DNA of 39,803 nt from positions 1-39,803 of the forward strand of contig CAMYKS010000027.1 in NCBI GenBank assembly GCA_947259115.1, written 5' to 3'. How positions within the stretch are numbered: position 1 is the stretch's first letter; every line of letters begins with the position of its first letter. The position numbers were made by a program, and so were the translations under genes. This document shows positions 8,581 to 17,017 of this stretch, one piece after another. Under the pieces are notes generated by a model. The model searched no databases, was not told where the DNA came from, and saw only the letters and a list, made by a program, of their open reading frames with translations. The DNA is from an uncultured Desulfobulbaceae bacterium (GTDB taxonomy: Bacteria; Desulfobacterota; Desulfobulbia; Desulfobulbales; BM004).

Positions 8581-9663
8581 ATGCCTACTTGTATTGAATG
8601 GCTAGAGGAGCGGATACAGGAATGTGCCCGGACCGAGGACCAGGGCTATCGCGATTGCTGTGACTGGTGGCCCTGCAACTGGGCCTGCTCTGCATGGGTG
8701 TGGGTAACTAATATAGTATGTGTGGCATGGACCTGGGTTACAACCGTCGTCTGTGTTGCCTGGGATTTTGTGACAACCATTGTCAACGCGGTCCTGGTAA
8801 CCGTCGAGTCGATCCTGGGCTGGGTCTTTTCAGTCCTTGGCTTTATTATTGAACTCATTGAAATGATCCCGGTAATCGGCACCCTGATCCGTTGGATAAT
8901 CAATTTCATTACTTTCCTGATCTTCACAGTGCTGTCGCTGTTTGACGCCTTGCTCGGCTTGCTCGGCATCAGGCCGGAGAAAATATTACGGGTATGCACG
9001 GTAATCCTGCGCGATGAAGACGGCAATCCCGTCGCAACCAGGGCTTTTGCCAAAGCAATGCTGCAGCTGGCTGCTGACATTTACAAACGCGACGCCAATG
9101 TGAGGATTGTGCCACTGGGCCCTTTTAAATATTCAAGCGGTTTTTTCGGGGCAGACACAGTTGATGATAATTGGGTGATTATCGACGGTGCAAACAGTGA
9201 TAACACGATATTGGAAGTACCATGCAATGCCAGCGGCACAGCAGCTGAATGGTGGCTTGGCGGCACGCTGTTTCAATGGAAGGCATCCACTTTGTGCTAC
9301 TACGGTGCCTGGCGCCGGGTTCTGGGGTATGGTGCGCCGGTTACCTGTTTTATTATTCGTGATGTTACCGGATCACTGGGCTGCGCACTGTGGATCACCG
9401 ATTACGCAACAATTAAAGGCGAATTCACATTGCCGCCAACAAGTCCACGCACTCTCGGCCATGAAGTAGGCCATGCCAGCAACCTGTGGCACCTATGTGT
9501 CGATCTGGACAACCGCAATCTGATGGCCACCCAAAAGGGCATTCCGGTTATCAGTGCCTGTGACCCAACGCCGTCTGTTACCTTGCCGGACCGGTCTAAT
9601 CCGCGCATGGACAACGCGCAGGTATTACTGGTACGGGCATCCAAACATGTCACTTATTTTTAA
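8581..9663 (+). CDS. Metzincin-like zinc metallopeptidase with Trp/Cys-rich hydrophobic N-terminal half
   Basis: The C-terminal third contains GHEVGHASNLWH, which fits the metzincin zinc site HExxHxxNxxH (Asn in place of the usual Gly), followed by NRNLMA, a good Met-turn. A zinc-dependent peptidase is therefore likely. The N-terminal half is unusual: a short Cys/acidic lead, WWPC and NWAC motifs, then repeated aromatic-hydrophobic units (VCVAWTWVTT, VCVAWDFVTT) running into ILGWVFSVLGF and further hydrophobic stretches to about residue 135, giving several possible membrane-inserting segments. There is no classical signal peptide. I chose ATG 8581 (360 residues) over a TTG at 8536 because GGAGGT lies just before it, although the spacing is short (3-4 nt). 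Substrate and export route are unknown. It may be membrane-bound or secreted as part of the neighbouring cassette. Confidence 0.75.
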   Translation: MPTCIEWLEERIQECARTEDQGYRDCCDWWPCNWACSAWVWVTNIVCVAWTWVTTVVCVAWDFVTTIVNAVLVTVESILGWVFSVLGFIIELIEMIPVIGTLIRWIINFITFLIFTVLSLFDALLGLLGIRPEKILRVCTVILRDEDGNPVATRAFAKAMLQLAADIYKRDANVRIVPLGPFKYSSGFFGADTVDDNWVIIDGANSDNTILEVPCNASGTAAEWWLGGTLFQWKASTLCYYGAWRRVLGYGAPVTCFIIRDVTGSLGCALWITDYATIKGEFTLPPTSPRTLGHEVGHASNLWHLCVDLDNRNLMATQKGIPVISACDPTPSVTLPDRSNPRMDNAQVLLVRASKHVTYF

Positions 9664-9673
9664 TGGGGCTGCC

Positions 9674-10105
9674 ATGCATCTGAAACAAACCGTATTTACG
9701 CATCCGTCGCAATTAAATCATCTGCGCATGGGACCGCTGTTGCGCACAAAAGGCATTGGCAGAATAGTGATCAGTGGCGAGATGGAGCAACACCCTGCAA
9801 GAGAGAACTTTGAAGCGGAATTGAACCGCCGTTATTATGCCTGTGGTTGTGAACTTGGAGCAGCAGGATTATTAATCGGCCTGGTCGTAAGCGGCGGCTG
9901 GCAGGCATACCGCTATTTTTCCTCTGGCGGCACGATACTATCAGCCATTGGTATGGTCTTGCTTGTTGCTGTCATTGGGGCTGTTGCCGGAAAATTCATC
10001 GGAATGCTGAAAGCCTCCCGGGTATTAAGGCAAACCGTGCAGAACATTCAGAAACAATGGCAGGTTGATCCGCCGCCGCAGCAAGAATCGTGGGATTGCG
10101 GTTGA
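9674..10105 (+). CDS. Small two-helix membrane protein, unknown function
   Basis: A 143-residue protein starting at ATG 9674, 10 nt after the metallopeptidase stop, with gggg 5 nt upstream. An earlier in-frame ATG at 9647 would overlap the peptidase gene. A polar N-terminal domain (~55 residues) precedes two transmembrane helices: about 61-80 (GAAGLLIGLVVSGGW) and 88-112 (ILSAIGMVLLVAVIGAVAG). A basic/Gln-rich tail ends in WDCG. I recognise no family. Its position implies co-transcription with the peptidase and perhaps an anchoring, regulatory or immunity role; that is inference. Confidence 0.68.
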   Translation: MHLKQTVFTHPSQLNHLRMGPLLRTKGIGRIVISGEMEQHPARENFEAELNRRYYACGCELGAAGLLIGLVVSGGWQAYRYFSSGGTILSAIGMVLLVAVIGAVAGKFIGMLKASRVLRQTVQNIQKQWQVDPPPQQESWDCG

Positions 10106-10174
10106 GTCATTTTTTACAGCACAAAGCGAACGAAATTACAGTGATAATGGTTGCCCCCCAAATACTATCGATTA

Positions 10175-12343
10175 TTAATCACTGATCGGCGTAAGAAACT
10201 CACCCTCCATTGCAAAGCGAGGTGTATGTACTTTATCATTTCTTATCTCTTTGATGTGTTGTCGAAGTTCTCCTAATTCACCAATTGCCGTGGCACTTCT
10301 TTTAAGTCGCATTGACAGGGTAATTCGTTGTGCCTTTTTACCGAGAACCCGTTTCCGTTTCTTGCGAAGCAGTTTTGAAATGTCTTCTTTCTTTGGCCGG
10401 ACCACTTTATCATATACGTCGTCTGCTTGTTTAACGGCTTTTTCCAAGGCATCAGCGTATTTTTTTCTGCTCCTCTCACTTTTGCGAAGCGCATCGTCTT
10501 TTGAGTGAGTTATAAATAAATTAACTGCTTTGATATTCCAGAGGGGTATCACTCGCGCATCATACCACTGATTATTTTTGGATAGCGCTTCTAAGAAGAG
10601 GAGGTCAAAGCTGAACTCATCGGTTCCATGTCGCTCAATATGCTTAGAAAACAAACCGGCGTAGTTTTTGGCTACCAGCTTTTTATAGGCGCTATCGACC
10701 TGACCCTTTCGCGGTGGTGTTGAAACACCCGTCAAATCCACACGCAGCAAGGGCATGTCAAGGTCGCGCAGGAACAACTGTGCTGCAACGTCCTCCCAGA
10801 ACTTTTCTTTTTCCTTCTGGGCGTCCGTCGGATCCGGGTCGGTTGCGTGTTTTTTCCACTCCCCGTTTTTCCATTCATCAAACCAGAGTTTTTCCTGCTG
10901 ATCATCCAGGCTGATTATCAGTTGATTGTGGATAAAGGTAGGGTTTATCTCCTTCCCTTGAACAATAAGTCCGACATGCAAGGGCAATATTATGAAGCTG
11001 ATATCCAAGTCGAGTTTATTTTTCTTCTCCTTCGCTGTACAGGCGTCGAATTTCAAGAGAATGTTGGTCATCCGTGCCGCGTAAACTCCGCAGTCGTGGA
11101 TCTGGCCTCCGTTTATTGCTCTCGGAAACAACCGGTCAATATATTTTGGGCCTTCGGCAAGGTTAAAGCTTGTGTGCGTAGTTTGGGTCCGGAGGTACCG
11201 TCCCAGGAAGCCGATTGCCCGATGCCAGGCTTCCTGCCGTGTTGCTGAAGCGCTGGTTGTGGTTTTTTGTAAATGTGCTCTATACAAAGCGCAGGCAAAG
11301 TCGGCCAATTCATCGTCTGTTTTGATTCTCGGTTTTTTGAGCCGCTTTAAGACGAGTTTACGTCGTTTTGCCAGTTCTTTCGCAGACCTCGTTATCGCCG
11401 CTTTTTTTGTCAGATTCGGCTTTTTGTGTTGGATACCCAGCTGGTCTAGATAAAAGTTGAGTTTGTTATCGATAAAGCGGATGAGATCTCGGAGATAATA
11501 AGTCTTGCTTTCAGGATCGTCGCCCGAATCGTCTCTTTCATAAAAATTAAATTCAAACTGCCGGGACTTGTGCGGTACAAAGGCATCAAGAAAGTAAACG
11601 GCGCGGCGGGTTTCGAGTATTTGTGTCTTGGGGATTTTGAGGGACAGCAGGAGCGGGCTGACATTCTTTGCGGGCAGCAACCGGCTTCTGGTACCGAACC
11701 ATCGCTTATGCAGCTTGCTCATCGGGGAATCTTTTCGGTAACCGTTTTTCGCCAAATCTTCCAGGCCTCGGTCCAAAAATAGTTGAAACGCATTGATCAG
11801 CGACTCAAAAAGAATGACAAGGCCTTCGTTTAAGGCAGTGCGTAGCGGAACATTGTTTTTTTCAATCGGTTTTGGTTTAGGGCTTTTTATGAACAATGGT
11901 ATCGCTATCTTCAGGGCGCGTTCGAGCATTGCCCAATACTCGATTAAAGCAGCGTTTGATAGTAATATTTCCGGCCTGGGTACGCAGCGGAGCATGCCCT
12001 GCCAATTGTTTCCTTGATAATCAGTTTTCTTCTTTCCCATCAGGCCTCCCTTGAACCCTCTGTACCATTTGATAAGACGCAGCATGGACTCCGTGTCGTT
12101 CATCGCCAGTAGCCGGAACATGGTTTCATACCAAATGGTATCAGGGATATTATGGAAGGCCGTCTCCGTAGATGAGAATTCTGTGGTTATTTCCCTTATC
12201 GTTCTGCGGACATCACTTTTCTTCTTTGCCTCGGTGGCCACACAGACATTGCGGATGGCGCGCAACCCCTCCTTGCCGAGGTCACTTGTGGCCAATTTAT
12301 CAAGAACGATCTGGTAGTAGGGTTTTTTCGTTTTTCCTGCCAT
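10175..12343 (-). CDS. Large uncharacterised protein with a papain/transglutaminase-like Cys-His pair
   Basis: A 722-residue, very basic, soluble protein with no signal peptide or membrane span. I start it at ATG 12343; an upstream TTG at 12361 adds six residues. The N-terminal half is mostly helical. In the middle, GGQIHDCGVYAARM (Cys418) is followed about 38 residues later by LPLHVGLIV (His456) and then INPTFIHNQ. Cys in D-C-G-x-Y-A followed by His at the head of a beta strand resembles the papain-like fold of cysteine peptidases, NlpC/P60 or bacterial transglutaminase-like proteins. The order fits, but I cannot name a family. The C-terminal ~130 residues are Lys/Arg-rich (KKRKRVLGKKAQR). 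It is encoded convergently to the peptidase genes and in line with the 1068-residue gene. Catalysis is a hypothesis. Confidence 0.72.
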   Translation of the reverse strand: MAGKTKKPYYQIVLDKLATSDLGKEGLRAIRNVCVATEAKKKSDVRRTIREITTEFSSTETAFHNIPDTIWYETMFRLLAMNDTESMLRLIKWYRGFKGGLMGKKKTDYQGNNWQGMLRCVPRPEILLSNAALIEYWAMLERALKIAIPLFIKSPKPKPIEKNNVPLRTALNEGLVILFESLINAFQLFLDRGLEDLAKNGYRKDSPMSKLHKRWFGTRSRLLPAKNVSPLLLSLKIPKTQILETRRAVYFLDAFVPHKSRQFEFNFYERDDSGDDPESKTYYLRDLIRFIDNKLNFYLDQLGIQHKKPNLTKKAAITRSAKELAKRRKLVLKRLKKPRIKTDDELADFACALYRAHLQKTTTSASATRQEAWHRAIGFLGRYLRTQTTHTSFNLAEGPKYIDRLFPRAINGGQIHDCGVYAARMTNILLKFDACTAKEKKNKLDLDISFIILPLHVGLIVQGKEINPTFIHNQLIISLDDQQEKLWFDEWKNGEWKKHATDPDPTDAQKEKEKFWEDVAAQLFLRDLDMPLLRVDLTGVSTPPRKGQVDSAYKKLVAKNYAGLFSKHIERHGTDEFSFDLLFLEALSKNNQWYDARVIPLWNIKAVNLFITHSKDDALRKSERSRKKYADALEKAVKQADDVYDKVVRPKKEDISKLLRKKRKRVLGKKAQRITLSMRLKRSATAIGELGELRQHIKEIRNDKVHTPRFAMEGEFLTPISD

Positions 12344-12724
12344 CGAAGTCTCTAGCGTCAATACTTTTTGCTGATTTTTGTCTTAGGAAGAAAGCGATTA
12401 CAACAACCTGCGAAGTGTTTTTCGACTATTGCGTAACGCACAATTACAGCGCTCTTATTAAAGTATCGGGATACCTCTCGTTCGGTAGTAACCGGGGGTT
12501 CTGACAATAGCAATGCCCTTGAGGTATTTGGCGCAGGCTATCGTCTATTTATCCAGAGTTTTGGTACCGAAAAATCTGATGCAGTCCCCCTTACGTGTAT
12601 GGGTAACTACAAAGGCTGTTCAGGCGTATGATCCTACAGGAAAACCGGGGCTTCGTCCCGGAGGTTGCGATTGTTGGGGACCCGCACCATTCACCCGCTT
12701 GCTCATGCTTGATCCGAACCGCGG
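12344..12724. other. Intergenic spacer inside the cassette
   Basis: About 380 bp between two minus-strand genes with no supportable coding region. A 71-residue open frame on the plus strand (12513-12728) lacks a ribosome site and runs into the end of the neighbouring gene. No strong terminator was seen. The small dyad tgcgtaacgca lies near 12427. A promoter for the 722-residue gene is probably here but not identifiable. Confidence 0.4.
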
Positions 12725-15700
12725 CTAACTCGGAGGCGCCTCGGATTCCGTTTCGGGAAAAACAGGCAGCTCCATCGATTGTTGCAAAATTACGAGCGAG
12801 GTCGGGATACGAACGGTCCATGGAACGCCAACTGCCTTTGCGCCGATAACGTAGTCACCATCGGTGATTGATTCACCCTTGTACGGTTCATCAAGGGTTA
12901 TCGATGTTTCATTAATGAACGATTTAATGAGATAGACATCGCCACCAATCGTAATCTCGCGCTTAACATCGTCTTCCGTAAAATTAGTCTTATTACCCGT
13001 AACATTTGTATTGTTCTTTTCTATAGAGACGGTACCGTTGGATTTCACGTCGATTGCGCCTTGCTGCGATTTCATTTCCTCGGCAATCGACATAAACGGT
13101 TCTTTGTCGGCAACCGTGGGATTGCTCTCATCACCGTTCCACGGGAAAGTCCCGGTGGATAAAAATGCATTGGCCGCAGCCTCGAAGCCTGGACGAATGG
13201 GAATATTGACGCGGCAGGCGCCGGCTTGCAGAAACGCTTCGAACACCGGGTCGTTATCGGTCATCTGGTTGATCGTCGGCCAATCCGATTTCCTGCCCCA
13301 GAAATACGGGTAGAAAAGGTATTGCATGTTTTCCCATTCAAAAGCTTGCTCGACAAACCGGATGTATTGTCCTTCGCGGCTTGATTCGGCCAAGTCGGCT
13401 TGCGGATATCCGTGAGGGCTCACCGATTTACGCATGGCATCGAAATCATCAAAGTGCTGGCCGGTCAGTTGGCTTATGACGCTGCGTTTGATTTCGCGCC
13501 GCTCAACTTCCCGGTTTATTGCCGGATTTCGGCCTTCGATCGTCGGGGTCTCATCGAATATACCCAGCTCGGCCAGGGCTGCATCGTACGCGGCTTTTTG
13601 TTCTTCATAGGCGTTCATGACGGCGTTATAGGTTTTGAGCTGCCACTCCTGCAAATGTTCGCTGGTCCGCTGGCACTCGACTTCGACAGTCCCTGCAAAT
13701 GCCGGTGTGTTAGCGGCCAGGATTGCAATCGGCACGGTTCCCGTCTCATCGTTAAGTGATTTGAGTTTGGACGGAGGCATATAATGACGTCCAACATAGA
13801 CGGCCAGACCGGCATGCTGTACTTTGCCGTCTTTCGTAAACACGACCTTGTTGCCATTAAAAACGCCGCGCTTGGCTACGTAGCCGTCGAAAACTTTAAG
13901 GGAGTTGTCCGCTTGCGCTTCTTTAGGCTTTTTCTCATCGGTTTTTGTGGCCAATCCAACGCCGAGGATCTCATAGAGTGGCGGCGGCGGAGTAATACCA
14001 GCTACATTATAGCGACTGGCCCAGAACATCGCGCTCACCGAATTCATGTGCTTGGGTTCCAGCGGCTCAAAAGTATGACCTCTTCCTGAGCAATAACCCG
14101 GTTCCTCGGGCCGGGCAAGCGTCACGCCCTCCTTTGGCGCGGATGTGTGCATGTAACGATACAGTGCAGCCGGTTCCGGAACCATGACCTCGATCAATTC
14201 ACGCTTGCCATAGTTATAAACCCGGGCTTCGTAAACTTTATCGACCCACCGATAGATGCCGCTGATGTGCCTGGCGTCCTTTTCACGATTCAGGAAACCA
14301 TGTTGGTTAATAACTTCAATTTCATTGATCGACAGCGTCGAGCGCTCCTTGCGGACACGCTCCTGGATCCGGTGCACTGAGCGCTCCGTGATCTCGCGCG
14401 CATGACTTGTTGCGGTTAAGCTGGATTTCGACTTAGCTGTTGCGCTCGTATACCCGGCGTTGGCCGAAAACTCGACGCTCGGCCCGTAAGAACCCGAAAC
14501 CGTGACACCGGCATATCGGGATGAATCCTCATCGATGGTCTTTTGTGATTCGGACTGCAGTTCAAAGCGCTCGGTGGAAGACAGGTCCTGTTCATTCTCT
14601 TCGGTGGTCTCGGTTTCATCAAGTTCAAACGTCTCGGTTCGTTTCAGCACCCGGTGTTCTCGATCGCGTTGTTCCGAAGCCATTACATTCTCGATGTGCG
14701 CCACCTCACCCATCTCATAGCGCAGAAGTCGCTGCTTCACCACCATCAATTCCGAAACACCCAGGGAATCAAATGTACCGACTCCTGCCGGTACGGTTGG
14801 CTCTTTGACGTCTGCCTCTCCATTTTCCGGTAATGGGCAGGCGCCGGGAATGTGAATATCGAAATCCTCCACAACCATATCGCCCACGAAATCGCTTGAG
14901 ATCGCAAATCCACCGGCAAGAAGCACCGCTCGCCCGGTTTTGCCGCCCGAGTACAATGACTTGCCGAGAGAGGCATTATTATTTTCCAGCGCCCGCAGCG
15001 TATATGGTACGTGGAGATCGGTCTCTGACATCCCGACATGTTTCAGCGTTTCCTTGGTGGCAGCCGACAAATTAGAGGCCCGCTCGGCGGACAGGACACC
15101 AAGCTTTGTGTTAGGCGCAGGGGTAATCGTCTCTGTTCCGCGTAATGCACCAAAAAATCGCGTCAAGATGGAGTCGTTGGAATCGGTTGACGTTCTTGTT
15201 TCCTTCTCGACTGGTTCGTTGCCCTGTTTGATGAGCCCCTCGATAAAATCGTCTTCATAGACACTTGCGAGTTCCTTGATGGCCAATTGGTTATCACGGA
15301 GTTTTCTCACCAGTTCGTCTTGCGATTCCTGTTGCTTTTTCAGTCTCTCTTGGCGTTTGGCAAGGTCGGCCTTTGCGGCAGCTTTGTATTTTTCTGACCC
15401 TGGCAGCGGGAAGACGGTTTTGGGAAGAACCAGTGTTCGCTCAAAATACTTTTTTGTATTCTCATCATTGAGCTGGGTAAGTTGCGCCTTTTCAATCACG
15501 CTTAGCAGACGGCGGGCTTTATCCAGTGAGACAGCGTCGTTAAAATTCTGATCGGACAACACGATTGCAGCGGATAAACTGTCGTCAACACGTCCTATCC
15601 ACGACACCAGGTCATCAGGCGAAACGTCATTGGCTAATTCATTGACCTTCTTGGCAAATCCGGGTGAGTCAGGAACTGCGTCATCGAGCGTCCTAAGCTT

Positions 15701-15931
15701 AGGGTTCAAATCGCTCAAAAGCGAAACGTAGTCAGTGTTGCCGCTTTCGTCGTGATCAACAAATGCCTTGGCAACACCCCGCATTGCGATAAGCGGATCA
15801 GCGGCCGCTTTCCTGGCATCCCCGAGTTTGACCTTAAGGTCCGATTCCTTCGATTCGATAACCCGCTCATCATCAGGAGCACTTTTTTCCGTGATGCGGC
15901 TTACTGAAAAACGAAATACATCCGTCTTCAT
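12725..15931 (-). CDS. Very large uncharacterised protein with a tail-fibre-like beta segment near its C-terminus
   Basis: 1068 residues, ATG 15931 with GGAG 7 nt upstream. There is no signal peptide and no clear membrane span. Residues 180-215 are a charged coiled coil. Residues ~400-430 (RLLRYEMGEVAHIENV) lead into an acidic Thr/Glu-rich stretch (430-470), then a Gly/Ser/Thr beta-like segment (472-510) and a basic amphipathic helix (512-530). GIYRWVDKVYEARVYNYGKR (558-577) looks like a conserved core block. Near the C-terminus (~966-1030) NGTVSIEKNNTNVTGN, IGGDVYLIKSF and ITLDEPYKG match the general pattern of a beta domain common in phage tail and fibre proteins. The frame is certainly coding by length and composition. 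The function is unknown; a secreted structural or toxin-like role is inference. Confidence 0.78.
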   Translation of the reverse strand: MKTDVFRFSVSRITEKSAPDDERVIESKESDLKVKLGDARKAAADPLIAMRGVAKAFVDHDESGNTDYVSLLSDLNPKLRTLDDAVPDSPGFAKKVNELANDVSPDDLVSWIGRVDDSLSAAIVLSDQNFNDAVSLDKARRLLSVIEKAQLTQLNDENTKKYFERTLVLPKTVFPLPGSEKYKAAAKADLAKRQERLKKQQESQDELVRKLRDNQLAIKELASVYEDDFIEGLIKQGNEPVEKETRTSTDSNDSILTRFFGALRGTETITPAPNTKLGVLSAERASNLSAATKETLKHVGMSETDLHVPYTLRALENNNASLGKSLYSGGKTGRAVLLAGGFAISSDFVGDMVVEDFDIHIPGACPLPENGEADVKEPTVPAGVGTFDSLGVSELMVVKQRLLRYEMGEVAHIENVMASEQRDREHRVLKRTETFELDETETTEENEQDLSSTERFELQSESQKTIDEDSSRYAGVTVSGSYGPSVEFSANAGYTSATAKSKSSLTATSHAREITERSVHRIQERVRKERSTLSINEIEVINQHGFLNREKDARHISGIYRWVDKVYEARVYNYGKRELIEVMVPEPAALYRYMHTSAPKEGVTLARPEEPGYCSGRGHTFEPLEPKHMNSVSAMFWASRYNVAGITPPPPLYEILGVGLATKTDEKKPKEAQADNSLKVFDGYVAKRGVFNGNKVVFTKDGKVQHAGLAVYVGRHYMPPSKLKSLNDETGTVPIAILAANTPAFAGTVEVECQRTSEHLQEWQLKTYNAVMNAYEEQKAAYDAALAELGIFDETPTIEGRNPAINREVERREIKRSVISQLTGQHFDDFDAMRKSVSPHGYPQADLAESSREGQYIRFVEQAFEWENMQYLFYPYFWGRKSDWPTINQMTDNDPVFEAFLQAGACRVNIPIRPGFEAAANAFLSTGTFPWNGDESNPTVADKEPFMSIAEEMKSQQGAIDVKSNGTVSIEKNNTNVTGNKTNFTEDDVKREITIGGDVYLIKSFINETSITLDEPYKGESITDGDYVIGAKAVGVPWTVRIPTSLVILQQSMELPVFPETESEAPPS

Positions 15932-16130
15932 CGCACTTCTCCATTATAGATAAGAATTGTTTGTTAAGTATGATTTAGTTCTAACAGAAAAACAGGGGTT
16001 GTCAAGGGTGGGTTACAAGGAGTTCCGCCAATTTTCAATCATATACGGTTTTTTTGTCTCACGGAGATTTACGCCAATCTAAAGTGGCACTTTACCATCG
16101 CATGGTGATACTCAGCTTATGCGGGTTTCG

Positions 16131-16197
16131 GGTCAGGATTGACATTTGGGTATTCAGGTTGCTATAAAATAATCAAATACCCATATGTCAGCCTGAC
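16131..16197. repeat. Large imperfect palindrome (REP/MITE-like)
   Basis: Left arm 16131-16154 (…gacatttgggtatt) pairs with right arm 16176-16197 (aatacccatatgtc…gac). The inner 14 bp pair with a single mismatch, and the outer ggtcagg/cctgac continues past a one-base bulge. The loop is about 21 nt. It overlaps repeat copy 2. The structure resembles REP-type palindromes mobilised by REP-associated tyrosine transposases, or a small non-autonomous element. No transposase is next to it, but a decayed one lies at 27753. Confidence 0.6.
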
Positions 16198-16214
16198 ACG
16201 TTTTCTAATATCGG
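16153..16214 (+). repeat. Imperfect repeat copy 2 (~62 bp)
   Basis: Second copy of the repeat at 8446-8509, same orientation, sharing caaataccca, cctgac and the ctaat..cgg end. It lies between the divergent start of the 1068-residue gene (15931) and the lipoprotein gene (16339). The rest of 15932-16338 is AT-rich and carries no gene; it must hold both divergent promoters. Confidence 0.65.
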
Positions 16215-16338
16215 ACGTGCATCTAATATTTCAAACAATAAAATGTTAGAATGCTCAAAATATTTTAAACTGATATGAAAAGAGTTCAATATATCAGTAA
16301 TTATTACTGCATTTTTCTAATTTATTGAGGATATTTCT

Positions 16339-17016
16339 ATGGTTAAACAGACACTTATGAAGAACACTCAAAAATTTATCACAATGCATACAATAGCGGT
16401 TATTGCTGTTGCTGTTATAATGACTGCCTGTTCCTCTACTGGCAAATCATTCAGTATATGCCAGGAAGGCACTGAAGACCCACCGTTGGAATTGCATTGG
16501 AAAGAGCTGCCGGAAACTGATTCATTAACAGTACTAGCAACCTCACAATTACCTCTCATACTCCGCAACAAAACAACTCAAACTCTTTTTGTTACCATAT
16601 CAGTCGCTGGAGCCTTGGACGCGATAAGGGATGGTGTTAGCCTGGGGGCTGTCATAATACCGCCGCTAACTGAGATAAACGTTGCTTTCGATCTATCTCA
16701 ATTCAATTTCAATATTGTCAATTTAAAATTTTCAGGGAGAATAGTCGCTAGGGCAACAGCACGTAAAACGCCCGAGGGACCAGTGGAACACCTGGCCTAC
16801 ACTCCTCATGCCTTTGTGCATATGGAGGAGGACAAAATACATGCTTACCGTGTCAAACCAATGTTGGAAAAATTTGGTGCCGGAGATTTCGGAAACAGGG
16901 TGGAGGGTTTTCGCCAATGGGCAAAAAAGCGTGGTATCAAGCTTGTAGGTATAGGCCATTTCGCTCGTAATCTACAGTTCAGTGATAACGATGGTGGGCC
17001 AATGGAGGAAAATTGA
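16339..17016 (+). CDS. Lipoprotein of unknown function, partner of downstream metallopeptidase
   Basis: 225 residues, ATG 16339 with GAGG about 8 nt upstream; an ATG six codons later is also possible. A hydrophobic N-terminus (TIAVIAVAVIMTAC) ends in a lipobox-like MTAC|SS, so it is probably lipid-anchored. The mature part is beta-rich (LPLILRNKTTQTLFVTISV, EINVAFDLSQFNF), like a beta-sandwich or adhesin-type domain, with a mixed C-terminal region (AKKRGIKLVGIGHFARN). No family was recognised. The next gene starts 1 nt after this stop, implying translational coupling and a shared process. Composition is more AT-rich than the housekeeping genes to the right. Confidence 0.78.
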   Translation: MVKQTLMKNTQKFITMHTIAVIAVAVIMTACSSTGKSFSICQEGTEDPPLELHWKELPETDSLTVLATSQLPLILRNKTTQTLFVTISVAGALDAIRDGVSLGAVIIPPLTEINVAFDLSQFNFNIVNLKFSGRIVARATARKTPEGPVEHLAYTPHAFVHMEEDKIHAYRVKPMLEKFGAGDFGNRVEGFRQWAKKRGIKLVGIGHFARNLQFSDNDGGPMEEN

Positions 17017-17017
17017 T

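Noticed and set aside
10175..12343. Ulp1/C48-type SUMO peptidase
   Set aside because: The DCG motif is similar, but the Gln is 4 rather than 6 residues before the Cys, and the order Cys then His is the reverse of the His-Asp-Gln-Cys order of that family.
12513..12728. 71-residue plus-strand open frame
   Set aside because: No ribosome site, runs into the end of the convergent gene, and composition is not protein-like.
13900..14200. VPEPAAL in the 1068-residue protein as a PEP-CTERM sorting signal for the nearby exosortase
   Set aside because: The motif is internal (about residue 584), not followed by a membrane helix and basic tail, and the protein has no signal peptide.
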